Assembly (NCBI GenBank): GCA_029964075.1
Contig: CM057135.1
Coordinates: 26,029,366 to 26,093,365 of the forward strand
DNA: 64,000 nucleotides
Direction of reading: 5' to 3'
Source of the DNA: Patiria pectinifera
Lineage: Eukaryota; Echinodermata; Asteroidea; Valvatida; Asterinidae
Shown: piece after piece, positions 1 through 15,200 of the stretch
How the letters are laid out: each line of letters opens with the position of its first letter
Position numbering within the stretch: the stretch's first letter is position 1
Made by a program: the position numbers and the translations under genes
Notes under the pieces: model-generated
Told to the model about the DNA's origin: nothing
What the model saw: the letters and a program-made list of their open reading frames with translations, nothing else
Databases searched by the model: none

Positions 1-185
1 TTTACCTAGGTTATGAAACAGCCAACATTTTTCACCTCTCATGCACAAAAAAAAGTTATAACTGCACCAAGGAAATGCATGTGGTCTGTTACTACACTGA
101 AGAGAACATAAATCACAGTTTGGAATGCAGGTAGTCCTGCTTGGCAAATGATGGGTACTGTTAGCGTGGTTGTCCAATTTGGTAC

Positions 186-297
186 CTTTTGATGGAGGTA
201 GTTGACTTCTGTAGAGCAGGACACGCAGCGTGCGCACAAACAGATCATCAAGTCTTCATGATTGGGAAGCGTGGACTGTAGGTCCAGTCCGAGATCC
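186..297 (-). CDS. WDR17: WDR17 exon 18 (last exon in window)
   Basis: Acceptor TCTCAG|GGATC, donor CAAAAG|GTACC, 112 nt, phase 2 to 0. It encodes LGLDLQSTLPNHEDLMICL and STEVNYLHQK, matching the vertebrate segment around LIKLCAF and EEINDLHDK. Compared with vertebrates, about 25 residues between exons 17 and 18 are not represented; an undetected exon may lie in 298-1402. Confidence 0.88.
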
Positions 298-3200
298 CTG
301 AGAAATAACACAAAAGGTGCAACTCAGAATACGCTATTTATTCTATTAACCCTTACGGAGCTCAACCCAAAACGAAAACCTAAGTGTCTTGCTTCGATTC
401 TATTAAATTACTGAATTACTGGTATACATAAGTGGCTTCACCCATCTACGGCAAACAAAATATGTGCGCGGTACGCCATTCGTCAGAAGCTGAATGGTGC
501 GCCATGCTCCATTCGTGCAAAATAATGGCGAGAAGAAATAATAGTGTGACATCACAGGAGGGTGTTAAATTGGGTTGGCACACCTCCAGAATCATTACTG
601 TTTCTGTGTAATGCCATACTTTTGCATTTCGTTACAAAACATACATACATACATGGCAGTACAGTACAAATTTACGGTATTTTGTACGTGTAACTGAGGC
701 CGAGGCCTGGGGCATGTGATGTGTACTGCATACATCGTATACAGGTATAAACGCAATGTACATTGTATCACAGTCATGTGCATGTGTACGTGTTCTACAT
801 AACCCCTGAGGACCAACACACAAAAGGAGAGCAATAGATTCTTTCAGTCCTCAGGCGTTGGGTCTTTTGTTGGAAACGGTCTGCTATCGTACGGTTATGT
901 GCTTGGTCTATGGGAGAGCTTACGGGGACAAAGGGAAACACAAAGCATTGTCCTCGAGAGTATAGTAAAACACGACTGTCTGCACAGTATAGTTGGTGCG
1001 TGAAGATCATGTAGCCCAAATGTTTGGCGTACGTTGGCAGACGAAAACTGGGAACCTTATAGTGTACGTGTGTGCTATCTATACCCCCTCCCCCCAAAAA
1101 ATAAACTTCCCTTATCAAACATTAAAAAATGACCCTGATGACCTCTTTGTCTGACCTATAGTTATGGGGCCAAATAGGTCAACTTACAAAGCAAGCTCAA
1201 ATGACAAAATTAGCACCGTCAACATGTTGGCCTTCGTCAAACATTAAAAAATGTCTATTGTGACCTCTTCATCTGGCCTACAGCTATGGTGTCAAAGGTA
1301 CAAATAAGGTGAACACGCATTTGTTCGCCCACAGCTTCCGAGATCCGATCGAGTCCTCTTTTTTTTAGGGACATTGATTTTCAGATGCTGACAATCACTC
1401 ACCATTTGCCCAACCTCTGACAGCGCCGAGTGAGATACTGTGTCGCCATGGCGATTAAATCCGGATGTCTGCTGCCCTCTAGTGCCCTACCCACACTTAT
1501 TGCTAGCTCCAGCTCGTGTCCGCGGATCAGTTTAGACAGGGCACACTAAGAACCAATGCAAAGAAAAAATAAACATGAATAGAACTTACTGCTTGATTTT
1601 GTGTACCAAAGATTGTACAAACTTGAATAATTAAACCGGAATACAAGACAATTACAGACCAGTTTCTGGCAATTTATTTTTTTTGCTGAGCAAATAGATT
1701 TTTGCTGGAAATTGGTATGTAACTGTCTTGTATTCCTGGTTAATTATTAAAGTTGAGTCTTTAGACACATCTTTGGAAATGACCTTCTTTCATTGTTTTC
1801 TTCAACATGACAGCTTGCCAGAAAGAATAATTTCACAGGGAGTTTAGTGCCATTACTATCTTTAAACCAAGTATGCTTTTCAACAATAATTTTGTCAGTT
1901 ACTTTTTGGATAGCTGCAAATGATGGACTCTACCTTTAAGTAACTATTTGTAGGACCGTATCACTCCCATAATGGCTATCCAACTCACCCTTGTATTTCC
2001 CACGGCCAGATGACAGCAAGCGGCCATGATAGGGTGGCCGTCCTGGAAGTACAGCTCGGCAAGCTTCCAGCTCACGTCGTTCAGACGTTGGACGTTTTCC
2101 TCCGTAGGCTCAGCTATGCCGTTCTGGTCCTCGTTCGGTATGCTTGGCCCTGCGCGCCCACTTGTTGTCGGCGCGATGCCCTCCTCGCATGCTACTTGCG
2201 CGACTAACATGGCGTCTTTCAATTGGTTGTGCAAACTGAAGAAGTCGACCAGTCTTTGGATGTTTCCCGTTGCAATGTAATAAGGCACACAATCGTTGCT
2301 GCTCTCGGAGGCAAGGAAATTTGCATATCTGAATATAAAGAAGAAAATCACAAAAGTAACAATTAATAGTAATTTTGTAATTTATTATTCATAATTTTTT
2401 ATTAATGGTAAAATATGATGAAACTGGTTACCTAAAAAAAGTTTTATAAAGAGGGAAAATTTCTGACAAAAGCTTAATGTTATGCTGCACACTGAAATTC
2501 ACTGTTGCTTTTTTTTACGAATTAAAGGTGTACATGTACTGGTTTGTCTACTTTATCAAAGCCAAAACTGCTGCCTCTTTTCATATGAAATTGAATGGTG
2601 AAATGGTCTAATCAGGAGAGTGACCTAATCAGGATAAAGACCTAATTAGAAAAGTATCTCAAATTTCTTGTCCAATCTGGAAAAAACCTCGGTTAAAGGG
2701 AATATACAACATTTGTAAATATCAAAAAATAAAAATACCAAGTTCTTACGAAATACCTAAATAGGATGTTGGTAATTGACAGTCTAAAGCATCCTGTAAA
2801 ATTATGGCACCTGGTGTGAAGTCATTTTCAAGAAAATGGTAATTTTGTAAAAATTTCCAACGGTGGTCGGCCGACCACCGTTGGAAAAACCTAACTATTT
2901 TTCAACTACTGTTCCAAATTTACCATTAATTCAGTCCAAATTTTGTTTGCTATTGGTTACATGTTCATGAACGGGTGCAGGCCAGCTAGACTGGTACCCT
3001 TACCTTACAATTTTCCGGCATCTGTAAATTGATCCATTTTATATTTAGTGGAGTCAGGGAACCAGACTACTTGAACAGTTTTGTTTTTCTTGGTTTTCCA
3101 GCATTTTCTAACACAAAACTTCAAACATGTCAGTGTAACAATATTTGATCTATAGCCCTCAAATAGTTCATTTCTGAAAATTACATCAAAAGCCAATGAT

Positions 3201-6200
3201 GTATATTCCCTTTAAGCCATACCCGATCATCTCCAGTTGGTTTGTACCCAAATCAAGGAAATTTATCACTTAGGTTTCTACCCCAATCGGGGGAATACCG
3301 GTATGTCAATTGAGTTTCTATCCCAATCGTAGGAATGTCTCAGATGGGTTTCTACCCAATCTGGGGAATATCTCAATTGGGGTTTAAACCCCAATTTGTT
3401 TTCCATAAAAAAAGAGACAATAAATTTGGAACACTTCTTCTATCCAACTCAGGGATCAGTGATTTAGATGGACCGATTTCAATCAAGCAACCTTTCATTA
3501 CGCTTTAATAACAGAATGTAAAGGCAAAAAACAATCTGGTTCGAAGAAATCTGTCCGTTTTTCTAAAAAACACTGAATACAAACTCACCTTTCTGTGAGT
3601 TTTTTCCAGTAGTCCATTGATACAGCGGGGGCGACAGACAAGGCTTTCTCCCACTGAATTGAATGCAAATTCAAAGCAAATTAGCAAAAGACAGAATTGG
3701 AGTTGGTATAAAAATTTCCTATGTTGCTACCAAAGAAGAAAAAAAACAAAAAAATGACTAACCTCGTGTATTTCCACCATGAGTTCACAGTAGCGCTGGA
3801 CCTGGCCCAGTCTGATGTGGACGTTGGCCGCCTCCCGGAGTTTGTCCTCGAGACCTTTGACACCGGTCCCTGACGAGGTAGGGCGGGTCATCTTGACCAT
3901 CTCCAACTCCTGCGCTTCTGACTAGAGGTCACGGAGAGATGTCAAAGGTTAGAAGTTCAGAGAATGAAGGCATGCAGTGGGATTTATTTTAAATAATATC
4001 AAAGGTAAGCTAAGACAGGGTTTACACACGATAATATACCAGTATGGTGCAACCTTTTTTTTCTATTCAAGAAATTATATTTCAATTTTTTAACTCTAGT
4101 TCAACAAAAATGAATAAGATCCTTACTTTTTTTTAGACTTTTGTTCCTGCACACCATCTATTCCTGCACAAAGTTCATAAAACTGAAACAAGTTTTAAGC
4201 AAATGGTCCACTGTCGAATGTAAACTCACAGCTTTGAATTTGATGAGATGCTTAGCGTGCATGATTCCCTTGCTGTAGTCATCAGGCAGCAAGCTGTCAT
4301 CTTGACCATTCAGGACGGACACCAACTCCCACAGGATTCGGGAACCACCTGGCGGCTGCGAGAGAATCAAGAGAAAAATGCTTTCATTGATTTTTGTGCG
4401 ACTCAAATACGTAAGCTTGCCAGTGCCGGTGTCTTCACAACCTGACTACCCAGTTTTCAGGAGACGGCTGATTTGAATCTCGTATCGTAACAGGTTTCAT
4501 GATTTTATGTGTAGAGAACATTGTGAAGCCTATATAGAGGAAATTAGAAGAACAAGATGCTTAGCCCAGAGTGAATCCAATGCTTGTGGAATTAATTCCC
4601 ATCTATACAGGAGTATAGCTAAAAAGTAGGAAAACCTCCATAATATCACTAATGAATTACTGTTGTGATTCACTTTGAAACATCTCAATTTAAATCTTTG
4701 AGGAACTGCGACTACATTGTGAACTGGGAGTCCATTCCTCCAAAAAAAAAAAGAAGTGGAGTCACGATCATGATTTGGGAAACAATTCTATTACATTCTA
4801 AAGTCACTTAAGCATTGTGATTCTTCAAGTAGAAACTGTAGTTTCTCAGTGTTAAAACGGTGCAAGACTTACTGCAAAGAGGTGAGAGTACCATCGTAAG
4901 GCCACATTGTGATCCAGATCCCCTTTGTACTGCTCCAAATTCAGCCTCAGTTCCCGCGACATGCGGCCCGCCATGACGGTTGATGTACTCATCGCCATGG
5001 AGTGCTCTACAAAATCACAGCCAAAAAACAAAGAGGAAAAACAAAATAATTGTGAGAAAAATTGGTTGATATTCATATGACAATTACTGCAAAAGCAATT
5101 TGGTACACCACTTTAAAATGATGCATGTTCCGAAGAACAGTTAGACTATTTGGCCAAAAATTTTTTCTACATATACTTGAAAACAGAAAGCTCTGAATTT
5201 TGAGAAAAAAAATCTGATGCAACTTATTTTTTTGAAATACATAAAACTTACATCATTTGAAAGAAAGAATTTGATACGATCGTCTCAGCTTACTTTTCAA
5301 ATGCATCTTTAAAGTAACAATGATCAACTTAACAATTTGCAAAAAATATCCCCTCCCTGCCTTCCAACGTCAAACTTCTCCCTTCTCTAGGCTTACTGGG
5401 AAAATATCTTGTAAATACATCACAAATTATATCACCTGATAAACATCAAGATAACACATTGAAACCAATCACCCTCAGCTGGTTTCCAACTTATTCTTAA
5501 CCCGTTCATGCCGGGAATAATTTGACAAGAACGGAACGAGGCACAGGATTATTTTTTAAAGACCTCAATGCCAGGCGGGTTGAAGCCATCACCCTCGGGC
5601 AGCACACTCATATTTCCGGCCTCGCTCGCTGCGAGCGGGTCGCTGACAGATATTTCCGGCCTCGCTCCCTGCATGTTTATCCGTCATCCGTTCCGAATAC
5701 CGCAAAACCTTTGCATGTATACATGTCATCCAGCACGAACTGGTTATAGTTGGAATGATGGACCAAAGAGATTTTGCAAAGAATTCCCCCCCCCCCACAA
5801 ACCGCCAACTCCTCCTCTCCAGGCCTACCTGCCGTGCCAATGACCTCCTCCAACGGCTTCCTTGCAATGATACTGAGTTGCAGCGTGGTGACCAGTGGGG
5901 CCAGGGACCAAATCCTCAGGGTGGAGTCCCGTGAGCAGGAGGCCAGGACAAACGGCCGGTTTGGGTGAGAGGTCAGGCCGTAGACGTCAGCGCCGTGGTC
6001 TAGAATATTGTCTAGGCAGGCTCCGTCCCTTACAAAGAAAAAAACAAATTGAAAAGGGAGGTTCACTATCTCTACAAATTGTCAGCTGACAGCAGATAAG
6101 CTAAACTACCTCTATAGTTTGATCTTTAAGGCTTTCTTCCATTCTGTTTATGTACACACGAATACAATATGGGTTTGTGTGCTACCAGAATTAATTTGAC

Positions 6201-9200
6201 TTTGTGCTTTGTTAAAATCTTTTCACTAAAAGTAAATTTTGTGTGTGTGTACGTGTTCATCTTTTCAAACCGTGGATGAAAAATACCAGAGAACAAAAGA
6301 GAACAATATTGTCCACGATTCCCAGCATACGTTCGTGATTGGGGTCGTGTACAAAACGTATGAGAGTCTTCCTAAAAAGTTAAAGTACAAACAAAAGAGG
6401 GAAAATAGGACGTCCACGATCGACGGTGAACACACATTTGGGTGTGTGTGTTAATGCCTCTGGACTTGTCTATTTTCCAATTTTGTGAGGAAAATGCATA
6501 GATACCAAAATTTTGACCTTCTTCAAACTTCAGGAACAGTTTTGAAGGAGAAACATTGTACAGGGAGAATTTCTGTGAAAGACGGGAGTTCAGTGGTCAA
6601 TCTTTAACAAATAAAGTTTGATTGGAACTTCTTTATTGAAAAGAATACACGCTAAAGGAAATGTCATATTTCAGCCCATACCCCATTGTGTAGCTGAATA
6701 GTCTGGTACCCACCTTGTATCCCAGACTCTTATTGTGTAATCCCAGCTTCCTGATATCAATAAGTACGGGATCTCTGGGTTCCAGAGCAGCCCTCGGACT
6801 GGTGCCCCGTGTCCCTCCAGTACTATGACACAGCTGTCCTGGGTGTAATCCCATACTCGTATTGTCCTGGTTCACAACAAACAAAAAACACATCAAAGGG
6901 GAATCAATACGTTCTGGTTAAAAGTGTCCAACAAACTATGGTTTGAAGAACAGCAACACAGCATGCACTAAAAACATTAAGTCTTTTTTGGAATCTTTTA
7001 ATGAGTCATTTCTTTGGCAACGTACCCGGACAGCTTTCATGTATTTCAAACTGTCTCACAAAAAAATTCAAACTGGAGGCCTTCAAACAAGGATTACATC
7101 ATTCGGTTTTCAAACATGTCAAAAGATAAGGACATTTTCGCTTATCATAGAGCCCATCATTGTTATTTATATCAGTTCCTTCATGTACTGTACATATAAA
7201 AACACCATTTTCTAGTTGTCACATACGTTCAGACGTTCGATGGGTCATGTGCAAGTCCTAAAATTACCAGGTATTTTTCAAGAGTTCGGATGCAAGAATT
7301 CTTATGAAAAACTGAAGCTGTAGCTTGTTGAAAACCTACGGTGTTTGGGGATAGCTTGTTGAAAAAAAAAATTGCTACGTTCCCAAAGCTAAAGTCAGTA
7401 GCATGTACGAGGAGAACCTTCAGAAAGATAAAAATTCTTACCCATCATCCGATCCACTGCAGAGAATGCCCTCTCGCAGTGGAGACCATTTCACGTTGAA
7501 GACTTTTGCAGTGTGGCCCAGAAATGCCTTTAATGGTTGATCGGTTGCCGTGGCGATGTAGAAGACTCGGACTTTGCCATCCTCGCACCCTGTGGCAATC
7601 ATATCCCTGAAAAAAATTTCAAATTAATTGATGTTTAATAATTCTATGAAATTGGTCCCTAATTAAAGATATAGTCCATCATTTGTAATTTGTGCATTTT
7701 GTTCGTTTGAAGCAACAAAAGTGTTCAAAATCTAATGAAGGATACTGAACAACTAACCTGATGAAGTTTCGGCTCAGCTTCAGCTGTATATTCCGAGAAA
7801 AACAGCATTCTAGGATCTCAATTTCAAATCAAAAGTTGCTGAATCATGTTTTGAATTGGGCCTGAATTCAGCGTCCGAGACACGTTCTCACTGAGCCATT
7901 GCAGCTATACGCGATGTCGCGCACTGATTCGACGAATTATAGCAACTGCACGCGCGTGTGCGTCGTGCCAATGCTTGCGCGCGCTTCGCCGATTAACAAA
8001 AAGAACTACTAATTTAAATTTTCCTACGGTGCGTCTTTTGGAAAGGCCTTCTTTCGTTGATTACTTCAAAATGACAGCTTGCCAGAAAGAATAATTTCAC
8101 AGGGAGTTTAGTCCCCTTACTATCTTTCAACCAAGTATGTTTTTCAACAATAATTACGCCAGTTACTTTTCGGATGGCTGCAAATGATGGACTATAGCTT
8201 TAAGCACATTACTGACAAATGAGAAAACGAGAATAACCAGAAACTAATTCACAAAAGACTTTTTGCAATGAAGTGCTGGACTTACTTGTTATTGGGGCTC
8301 CAGTCACAGCCAAAGACCGAGGCAGGGTGTTTGTACTTCTGTAGCAACTTGCCGTCTGCTTCTCGAACGATACTAGGAACAGAACAATAAAATTTTCAAC
8401 TAACAAACTTCTTTTATCCTTGCATTATTTTCTAAGACATGAAAAGGACAGTGTAAAATTTACGAGTCTTGTTGTCTGCCCCTCATGGGGCCTTATTCAC
8501 GAGTTGGCCATTTTTGTTGAGTTCAATGGGATGGCGCCAGACTATTTATGCAGGCACAATGCAGCCTTATTTTACCGTCTTTTTTCTAATCTGGCTTTAA
8601 ACATTAGGAAATTTTAATTAAAAATTTGAAATTATTCACTGAAGCAGACTGATATTAATTAGGAATTATCTTGCTTTCATTTCTCTTCTTAAGTTCCAAA
8701 AAATAAAGATTTTACCTGACTTTCAATTCAATATACCTACTCGTTGGCCCAACTATAATTCTTAGTTCTGCTGCTTTTACTTTGCTTTTGTACCAGTAGT
8801 TGGCATAGTGTGAAAAAAAAATTTGAAACTTGAAACCAGTCTAGAAGTGACAGCACAATAGTGCCTTGCTAGTTCGCATGCAGATCTATCATCCAATATT
8901 TACAACACGTGGTTCTAAGAACAAAGTAGAAGTGGTAGAGGTTGTATACTCTGCTATAATCCTCAGTATACTCTGATATCCTGGAACTCAATTCTTATCA
9001 TAATGATTTTCTTCTAGAGGTAATCACTTCACGTGGTGAACTAGAAACGTCTCTAAAGTTGTGTGTCTACCAGGAAGTGAGAAAGTCAAAACGATAAGAC
9101 ATTTTTCCAAAGAAAACCGGTAATAATGAGGAAAATAGACCTATCGACATTCTACTGAAAGGTTTACCAGTAGTTATCCCCTCCACAAGAGGCTATCCTC

Positions 9201-12200
9201 TTGGGATCCTTCTGGTTCCAGGCCACAGAGAACACGCTGTTCTTACCATGCTGAAAATTCAGAAAAGAACAACATCACAGACTGTTTTTGATGCCCAAAT
9301 GGGTCAAATCAACCCCTACGTTTTGAGAAATAAGATGTCTGCACAATTTAAAGGTTTTTTTTTTTCAAAGGCAGAATGGTAGAAACGTTTTTGGAGAGGC
9401 CCCAGTAGAATTTTTAACTGTAAATAGAAAAAGTCCCGCCACCCATTCTCATCTTCTGCCAAAGAGCTACTGCAGGATTTCTCCCAAGCAAACACGGCAT
9501 CCTGGGTCGCAGACAAGTGGGAGCAATCATGGCAAGGATCCACTACGCGCCTACATCAGTTCGTCAAGGACCACACCAACATCAGTGGAATGGATCTAAC
9601 ACTCAAGGCCTGGACAAGACTAAACCGCCTTCGAACTGGCATGGCGCGCTTCAGAGCCAACATGGCTAGGTCGGGCCTCGCGGACAGTACCACCTGTGAA
9701 TGTGGGACTGCAGACCATATTCTATCCCATTGCCCTATCTACCAATCTCTGCATGGAGCAGAAGGTCTAACTAGCTTGGACCAGGAGACCAAATTATGGT
9801 TGACCCAACTGCAAGCTGATATCTGAACTGTCTCCCCGACAAATGAAAGAAGAAGCATAATATGAGAAGACATTTGTGAACTTATTCACCAACCTCCATA
9901 AACCTCTTGAGAATTCGCCCTTTTGTCAGGTCCCAAATGAAGGCTCCGTTCTTGGACGTGGCTGCCACAATGCAGTTCAGATCAGCTAGAAAATAAAAAG
10001 AACAGCATCTCCTAGAATGTACTACTAGTAATCAATTAATTGGATATTCCAATGGTCTCGTGGTCTGGGTATCTGAATCTGAGATTCGATGGCTAATTCT
10101 GTAAATTGTGGATTTGAGTCATGTCTGTTTAATAGGTAAGGCTTTTTTATGCAGTACTTCTTTGTGCTAAAATGACAGCATGGAGTTTTATACCAAGAGT
10201 TGGAGGTGGTCCGAGAAATGTTTGATGGGCACAATGAGCAGGGGTGGGGTTTGGTTGGGTTGGGTTGAGTTGGGTTCGGTTTGAATTGGGTTGGATTGGG
10301 TTGAGTTGGGTTAGGTTGGGTTGGGTTGGGCTGGGCTGGGTTGGGCTGGGGTGGGTTGGGTTGGGTTGGGGTGGGCTGGGCTGGGCTGGGTTGGGTCGGG
10401 TTGGGTTGGGTTGGGCTGGGTTGGGTCGGGTTGGGTTGGGTTGGGTTTGATTTAGGTTGGGGTCGGGTCGGGTTGGGTTGGGTTGGGTTGGGTTGGGATG
10501 GGTCGGGTTGGGTTGGGTTGGGCTGAGTTGAGCTGGGTTGGGTCGGGTTGGGCTGGGTTAGGTTGGGTTGCGCTAGGTTGGGTTGAGTCGGGTTGGGTTG
10601 GGCTGGGTTGGATTGGGCTGGGCTGGGTTGAGCTGGGTTGGGTTGGGTTGGGTTGGGTCCGGTCAGGTTTGTGTTGGGTTGGGTTGGGTTGGGTTTGGTT
10701 GGGTTGGCCAGGGTTGGATCAGGTCAGGTTCGGGTTGGGTTGGGTTGGGTTGGGTGGAAATGGGTTGGATGGATAATAACTTTTTACAAAGTATCTTTGC
10801 TAAAAAGTGACACACTAATACCCACTATTAGGCAGTTAGCCTTATTATCAAAACAAGAGACAATATTTTTAAGAAGAGAACTTTTTGTTTGAGCATTTGT
10901 TGTGACCTTTGACACTGCTCACTTGACCTGTGACCTCACCTGGTGCCCATGACAAGCAATAGATGACCCCTTCATTCCCGGGCGACGTTTGGACAGCAGT
11001 GAGTGTGTTGACGTCCCAGACTTTCATGGTTCCGTCAAACGAGGCGGTGGCAATCAGATTGGCGTCATCTGGCTTGAACTTACAATCAAAGATTGTCTCT
11101 ACGTGACCCTTTAATAAGGAAAGTAAAAGGGCAAAACTGTGTTGTTTATCCATTGGCCTTTATTTTGAGGTCATTTTAAGATGTTGCTCCCTGTACATTT
11201 TTTTTTATCTCACTAATCAAAAAACAGCTGTGGAGAAAATTGTCCAGGCATGTTTTTTTCCTAATAAAAACTTTACTCAGGGAAATCCAACGGGGAAAAT
11301 TTATCGGCTACTGCTTGCCTGGGACTGTTCACACAACAGAGCCTCCAGGTATCACTGAGATGGAATTAACCTGTTGGGGGAAAATTTCCTCTAAATTTAT
11401 TCTGAGATTATCGATTCCTTACTGCCCACTCTAGAACGAAATGGTGCAAGACTATTTCATAATGACTACAATGCTTGTCTAGCTTTTACTTTTATAATTA
11501 TTTGGTCCTAAGCCATCAGATGAATTTCATCCCACATCCTCCCATTGAAGTCTATGATATTCATAGTAAGGCCTTTCACAAAAGTTACTTCGGCTTAACA
11601 CTTCACTTGACATAATTAAAACAGTCTTCTCACCAGCTCCCTGAGAAAGTCCCACCTCCTCTTCCCAAAGTCGTACAACCCAACACCCCCATCCAGGAAT
11701 GTGCAGACCGCGTGGCCCGGTGGTAACGTATAGGAATTCAGGGTGTTTGCACTCGGCAGCGGGGATGCCTGGCTGGTGGAGGAGACGTCTCTGTGGAGGG
11801 GTGTGTCTGATTGCTTGGAGGAGGTTATGTTAGGGGAGGTGCTGAAGACTTTGAGGGCGTGGAAGCCCATCTTCTTGAGACTGAGACTGAGGATCGGGGA
11901 GGATTTGGAGACGCTCCATAGTCGGAGAACTCCTGAGTTGGTATCTGATTAGAAATAAAGAGTCATACATGCTATCAAGCTAAATGAGTCGTTTGTCGGG
12001 AATTTTTATTTGGAGATACAGGCCAAAATAGGGCCACTTCATCACATCACATCTCTTGGTGTTCCAACTTCCATAACTAAAGATGGTGTCAGCATTTAGT
12101 TTTCACAGCAGTAATGCTGAGATTGTGCTCTTTTCAAAGCTGTAATAAAAATTTGTTTGACCAGGGTCGACAAACGACTCATGTACCTTGATCGCATCAC

Positions 12201-15200
12201 ATATTTTATTCACCTTTCTAGTGGGCAGTCAATATTCAGAGCAATGTGTAAAACCCTTTAAAACCCTGCACATCAGTTTCGGGTGAAGAGATATGAAGTG
12301 CTAAAGTAAAGTCACACAGAGAGTAACAGCACAAACATCAGCACTCTGGGTGTGGAGAGTAAAGGCCAGTTCAGACTTCATGCAAATGTAAATGCGATGC
12401 AAATTTGACGTCACAAAGCATTTGCTGGGAAATTTCCCCAGAGTTGAAATGTGTTCAACTTTTGCAAATTCGCAGCGCGAAAACTTGCTCCGACGCCACA
12501 AATTATTGTTCTCGTTCGCAATGCGTATGAACCAGCATTAACACTAACTCCCCAGCATAATTTACTAGGAGCCATACCCATCCAGGCAAAATTCCAACAC
12601 CTACATGGGAAATCATACACACACACTGTTGGACTTAGTTTCTGGAGGTATGCCAAACCCAATGTAGAAGACCATCAGTTTAGGGGTACTGTACCTATCC
12701 CAACAGATTTCAACAACACCTGCTGTTGGACTTCGATGGGTTGAGTTCGGTTAGGGTTAATGAAGCGTGACCGAATCTACCTGCTTACCCTGAGCTCAAA
12801 ACACAAAATAATTGTGCAGGGATTTGAGGTGTTATCCATATTCCACAGAACTCTATGGGCAAAAGTTGCTTTGCAAAACGTGAAGGCTTGTGCAGTGCAG
12901 AAGTCTAGCACGGTTAATCTTTCAGTTGAGCATAAGCATATGCAGGCTGGTTACTTAGTTGATACTTGACAACCCGTAGCAAGTGATGATAGCACATAAT
13001 GGTAATCTACCGGTAACAGCAGAACTCTGTGGTAAGCATAGACTTGGTACAAGACTAAATTTGAATTTGTTCCCCTAGTCCAGCCAGTCCCTATCCCTGA
13101 CAAGTGCAATCATAATGCAGTGCCGGTAGAGGGGTGCCATTTACAAAATGATATCAGGGCAGTCTTGGGAAGTTTGGCACTTGAAACCCTAGACATTTTG
13201 TACACAGTGGCTTGAATATAGCACGTGGGAGGTATGCTCAAAATTTCTCAGATCTAAGCGCCAAAGTTCTTAAGACTTGATATGATTCATCTTGTCGGGC
13301 GAGGACAAGCCGCTTTAGGGGGAAAAAAAATGAAAAATCCACTCTCAGACCAAGCCATGAAACAAAGTCTTGTTCAACAAAACTGTGAACTGTTGTTATA
13401 CAGTTAAGGGTAAAGTAAATAAATAAACAAGTTTCTTGCCCGTGCCTGCTTCCCTTTTCCGCCTGCCTATTTTTTTCTTTTTCTTTTTTACATTTGCAAT
13501 ACATTGTGTTTTTATTTTTTTCCAGAAAAATTGTAGCTATGTGCGCAAGTTCAAAATCTGGTAGAAAGGGTGAGAGCTCCTTTTGACACAAAAATTGTCC
13601 GCCAAAGTGTGAAGAAAATGAAGAGTTCATTCACCATCTTGGAAAATCCGCCATCTTTGGGGAAAAAAATGGCAGCCTTCTTCATTTTTTCAAAAAGCCC
13701 GGAAGTCTGACGGACAAGAAACCAATGTTTTGTTTCTTGGCCTAAGGCTAAAACAAACCACACACCTCCTGTTACAAACATGCCCGGTGCAGAAGGCACC
13801 CAAGCTAACGTCTTCACAGTCGCCATGGCACTAGGCAGCTCAAACTTCATGAACGCCGTCCGCGAGGCACCGTCGATCATCCGCACACCAAGGCGCTTAT
13901 TGGCCACCAGGAGGTAGTCGTCTGACAGGGGGTCCCACTCCAAATCTATCACGGGATCGTCCTCTTCCGAGCCATTGGTGGGCTCTGGTCTCATGACATG
14001 CTTGTAAAATTTACTACCTGAAGAATATAATAAATAAGTTAATCATCAAAAAAAAATAGATAGAGTACAACCCATATTCATTTTCATTCACTAACTCTGA
14101 ACACATTTGGCTCACCAAGTTGGGAAATTGATTGTAGAAAAATATTCAAACACAATAAGGCCAAATTATCACTCCCTCTTTGGACAACAAAATTATTTAT
14201 AAGCTCCAAAAGGCAGGAATGAGTTCCTCAATATTTCCCGAGCCAAACTTTGTGTTTCAAATTCAAATTTCAAATAGAGATTTCTTTCAACTTGAAATTG
14301 ATTTTGATAATTTATCAACTACTACTGGACGATTGAGAATGTACATTATCAAGCCAAAAGCTGAAGCATCAGTAACAAAATGCACTCTGAGACATCACTC
14401 TTTCAAATGATTACACATGCTTGTCTTCTCACCAGCATTGAGAAATGACAAGCTCCCATCCGCGTGGCCAAACACGGCCTTCCCGATGCCCCTGTGGTGC
14501 CAGCGGAACTTGCAGACGTCCGAGGCGAACCCCTGAGCCTCGCGGTGCGGGGCCAGCTCCCCTCCCCGGCTGAACGGCCACAACATGAGCGGCCCCCGGC
14601 CATGGATGAAAGTCAATGAGTCCTGCTCCAGCAGGCACCAGTCTATGCACTTTGGCGCGCATTTTGCGTACTCCACCATGGCTACCGTGCACTCTTGTGC
14701 CACGTCCCACAGGTAGAGGCGATAGTCGCAGCCCGCGCTTGCGAAGAGGTCGGGCCTGCGGGGGTGCCACCGGATGGCCGTGACGGTCTTCTTGTGCTCG
14801 GACATGATGGCAGAGAGCTTGAACTCGTTGAGATTACGGTCCAGCTGAAGACATTCAGGACAAGAAGGAAAAATGTCAATTACAGAATTCTTTGAAACAC
14901 CGGTATTACATGTATCCGGTTCGTTAGTGAAAACGTCACACACGCGCACGCACCACTGATTACTCGCTCCCATTGGATAAACGCTCGAGTTGCGTTAACT
15001 TCCGGTTCCATTCGTGCTATGCTACACCTTGTGAAGTACGCATGGTTGAATTGAGATGACGTCACACTAACGAACCGGATAAAGTGCCACATTATTACCA
15101 AGACTTGGGTTACCTAGCTGGACCTCAGTGACTTAGTCAGTCAGTCAGCATTAGCATTAATTTTTTTCAAGAATGCTAGGGCAGTGCATTTACGAATAAT

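Noticed and set aside
10244-10892. Overlapping plus-strand frames rich in Gly, Leu, Trp and Val.
   Set aside because: They are translations of the TTGGG array, open in every register, with no start context or family.
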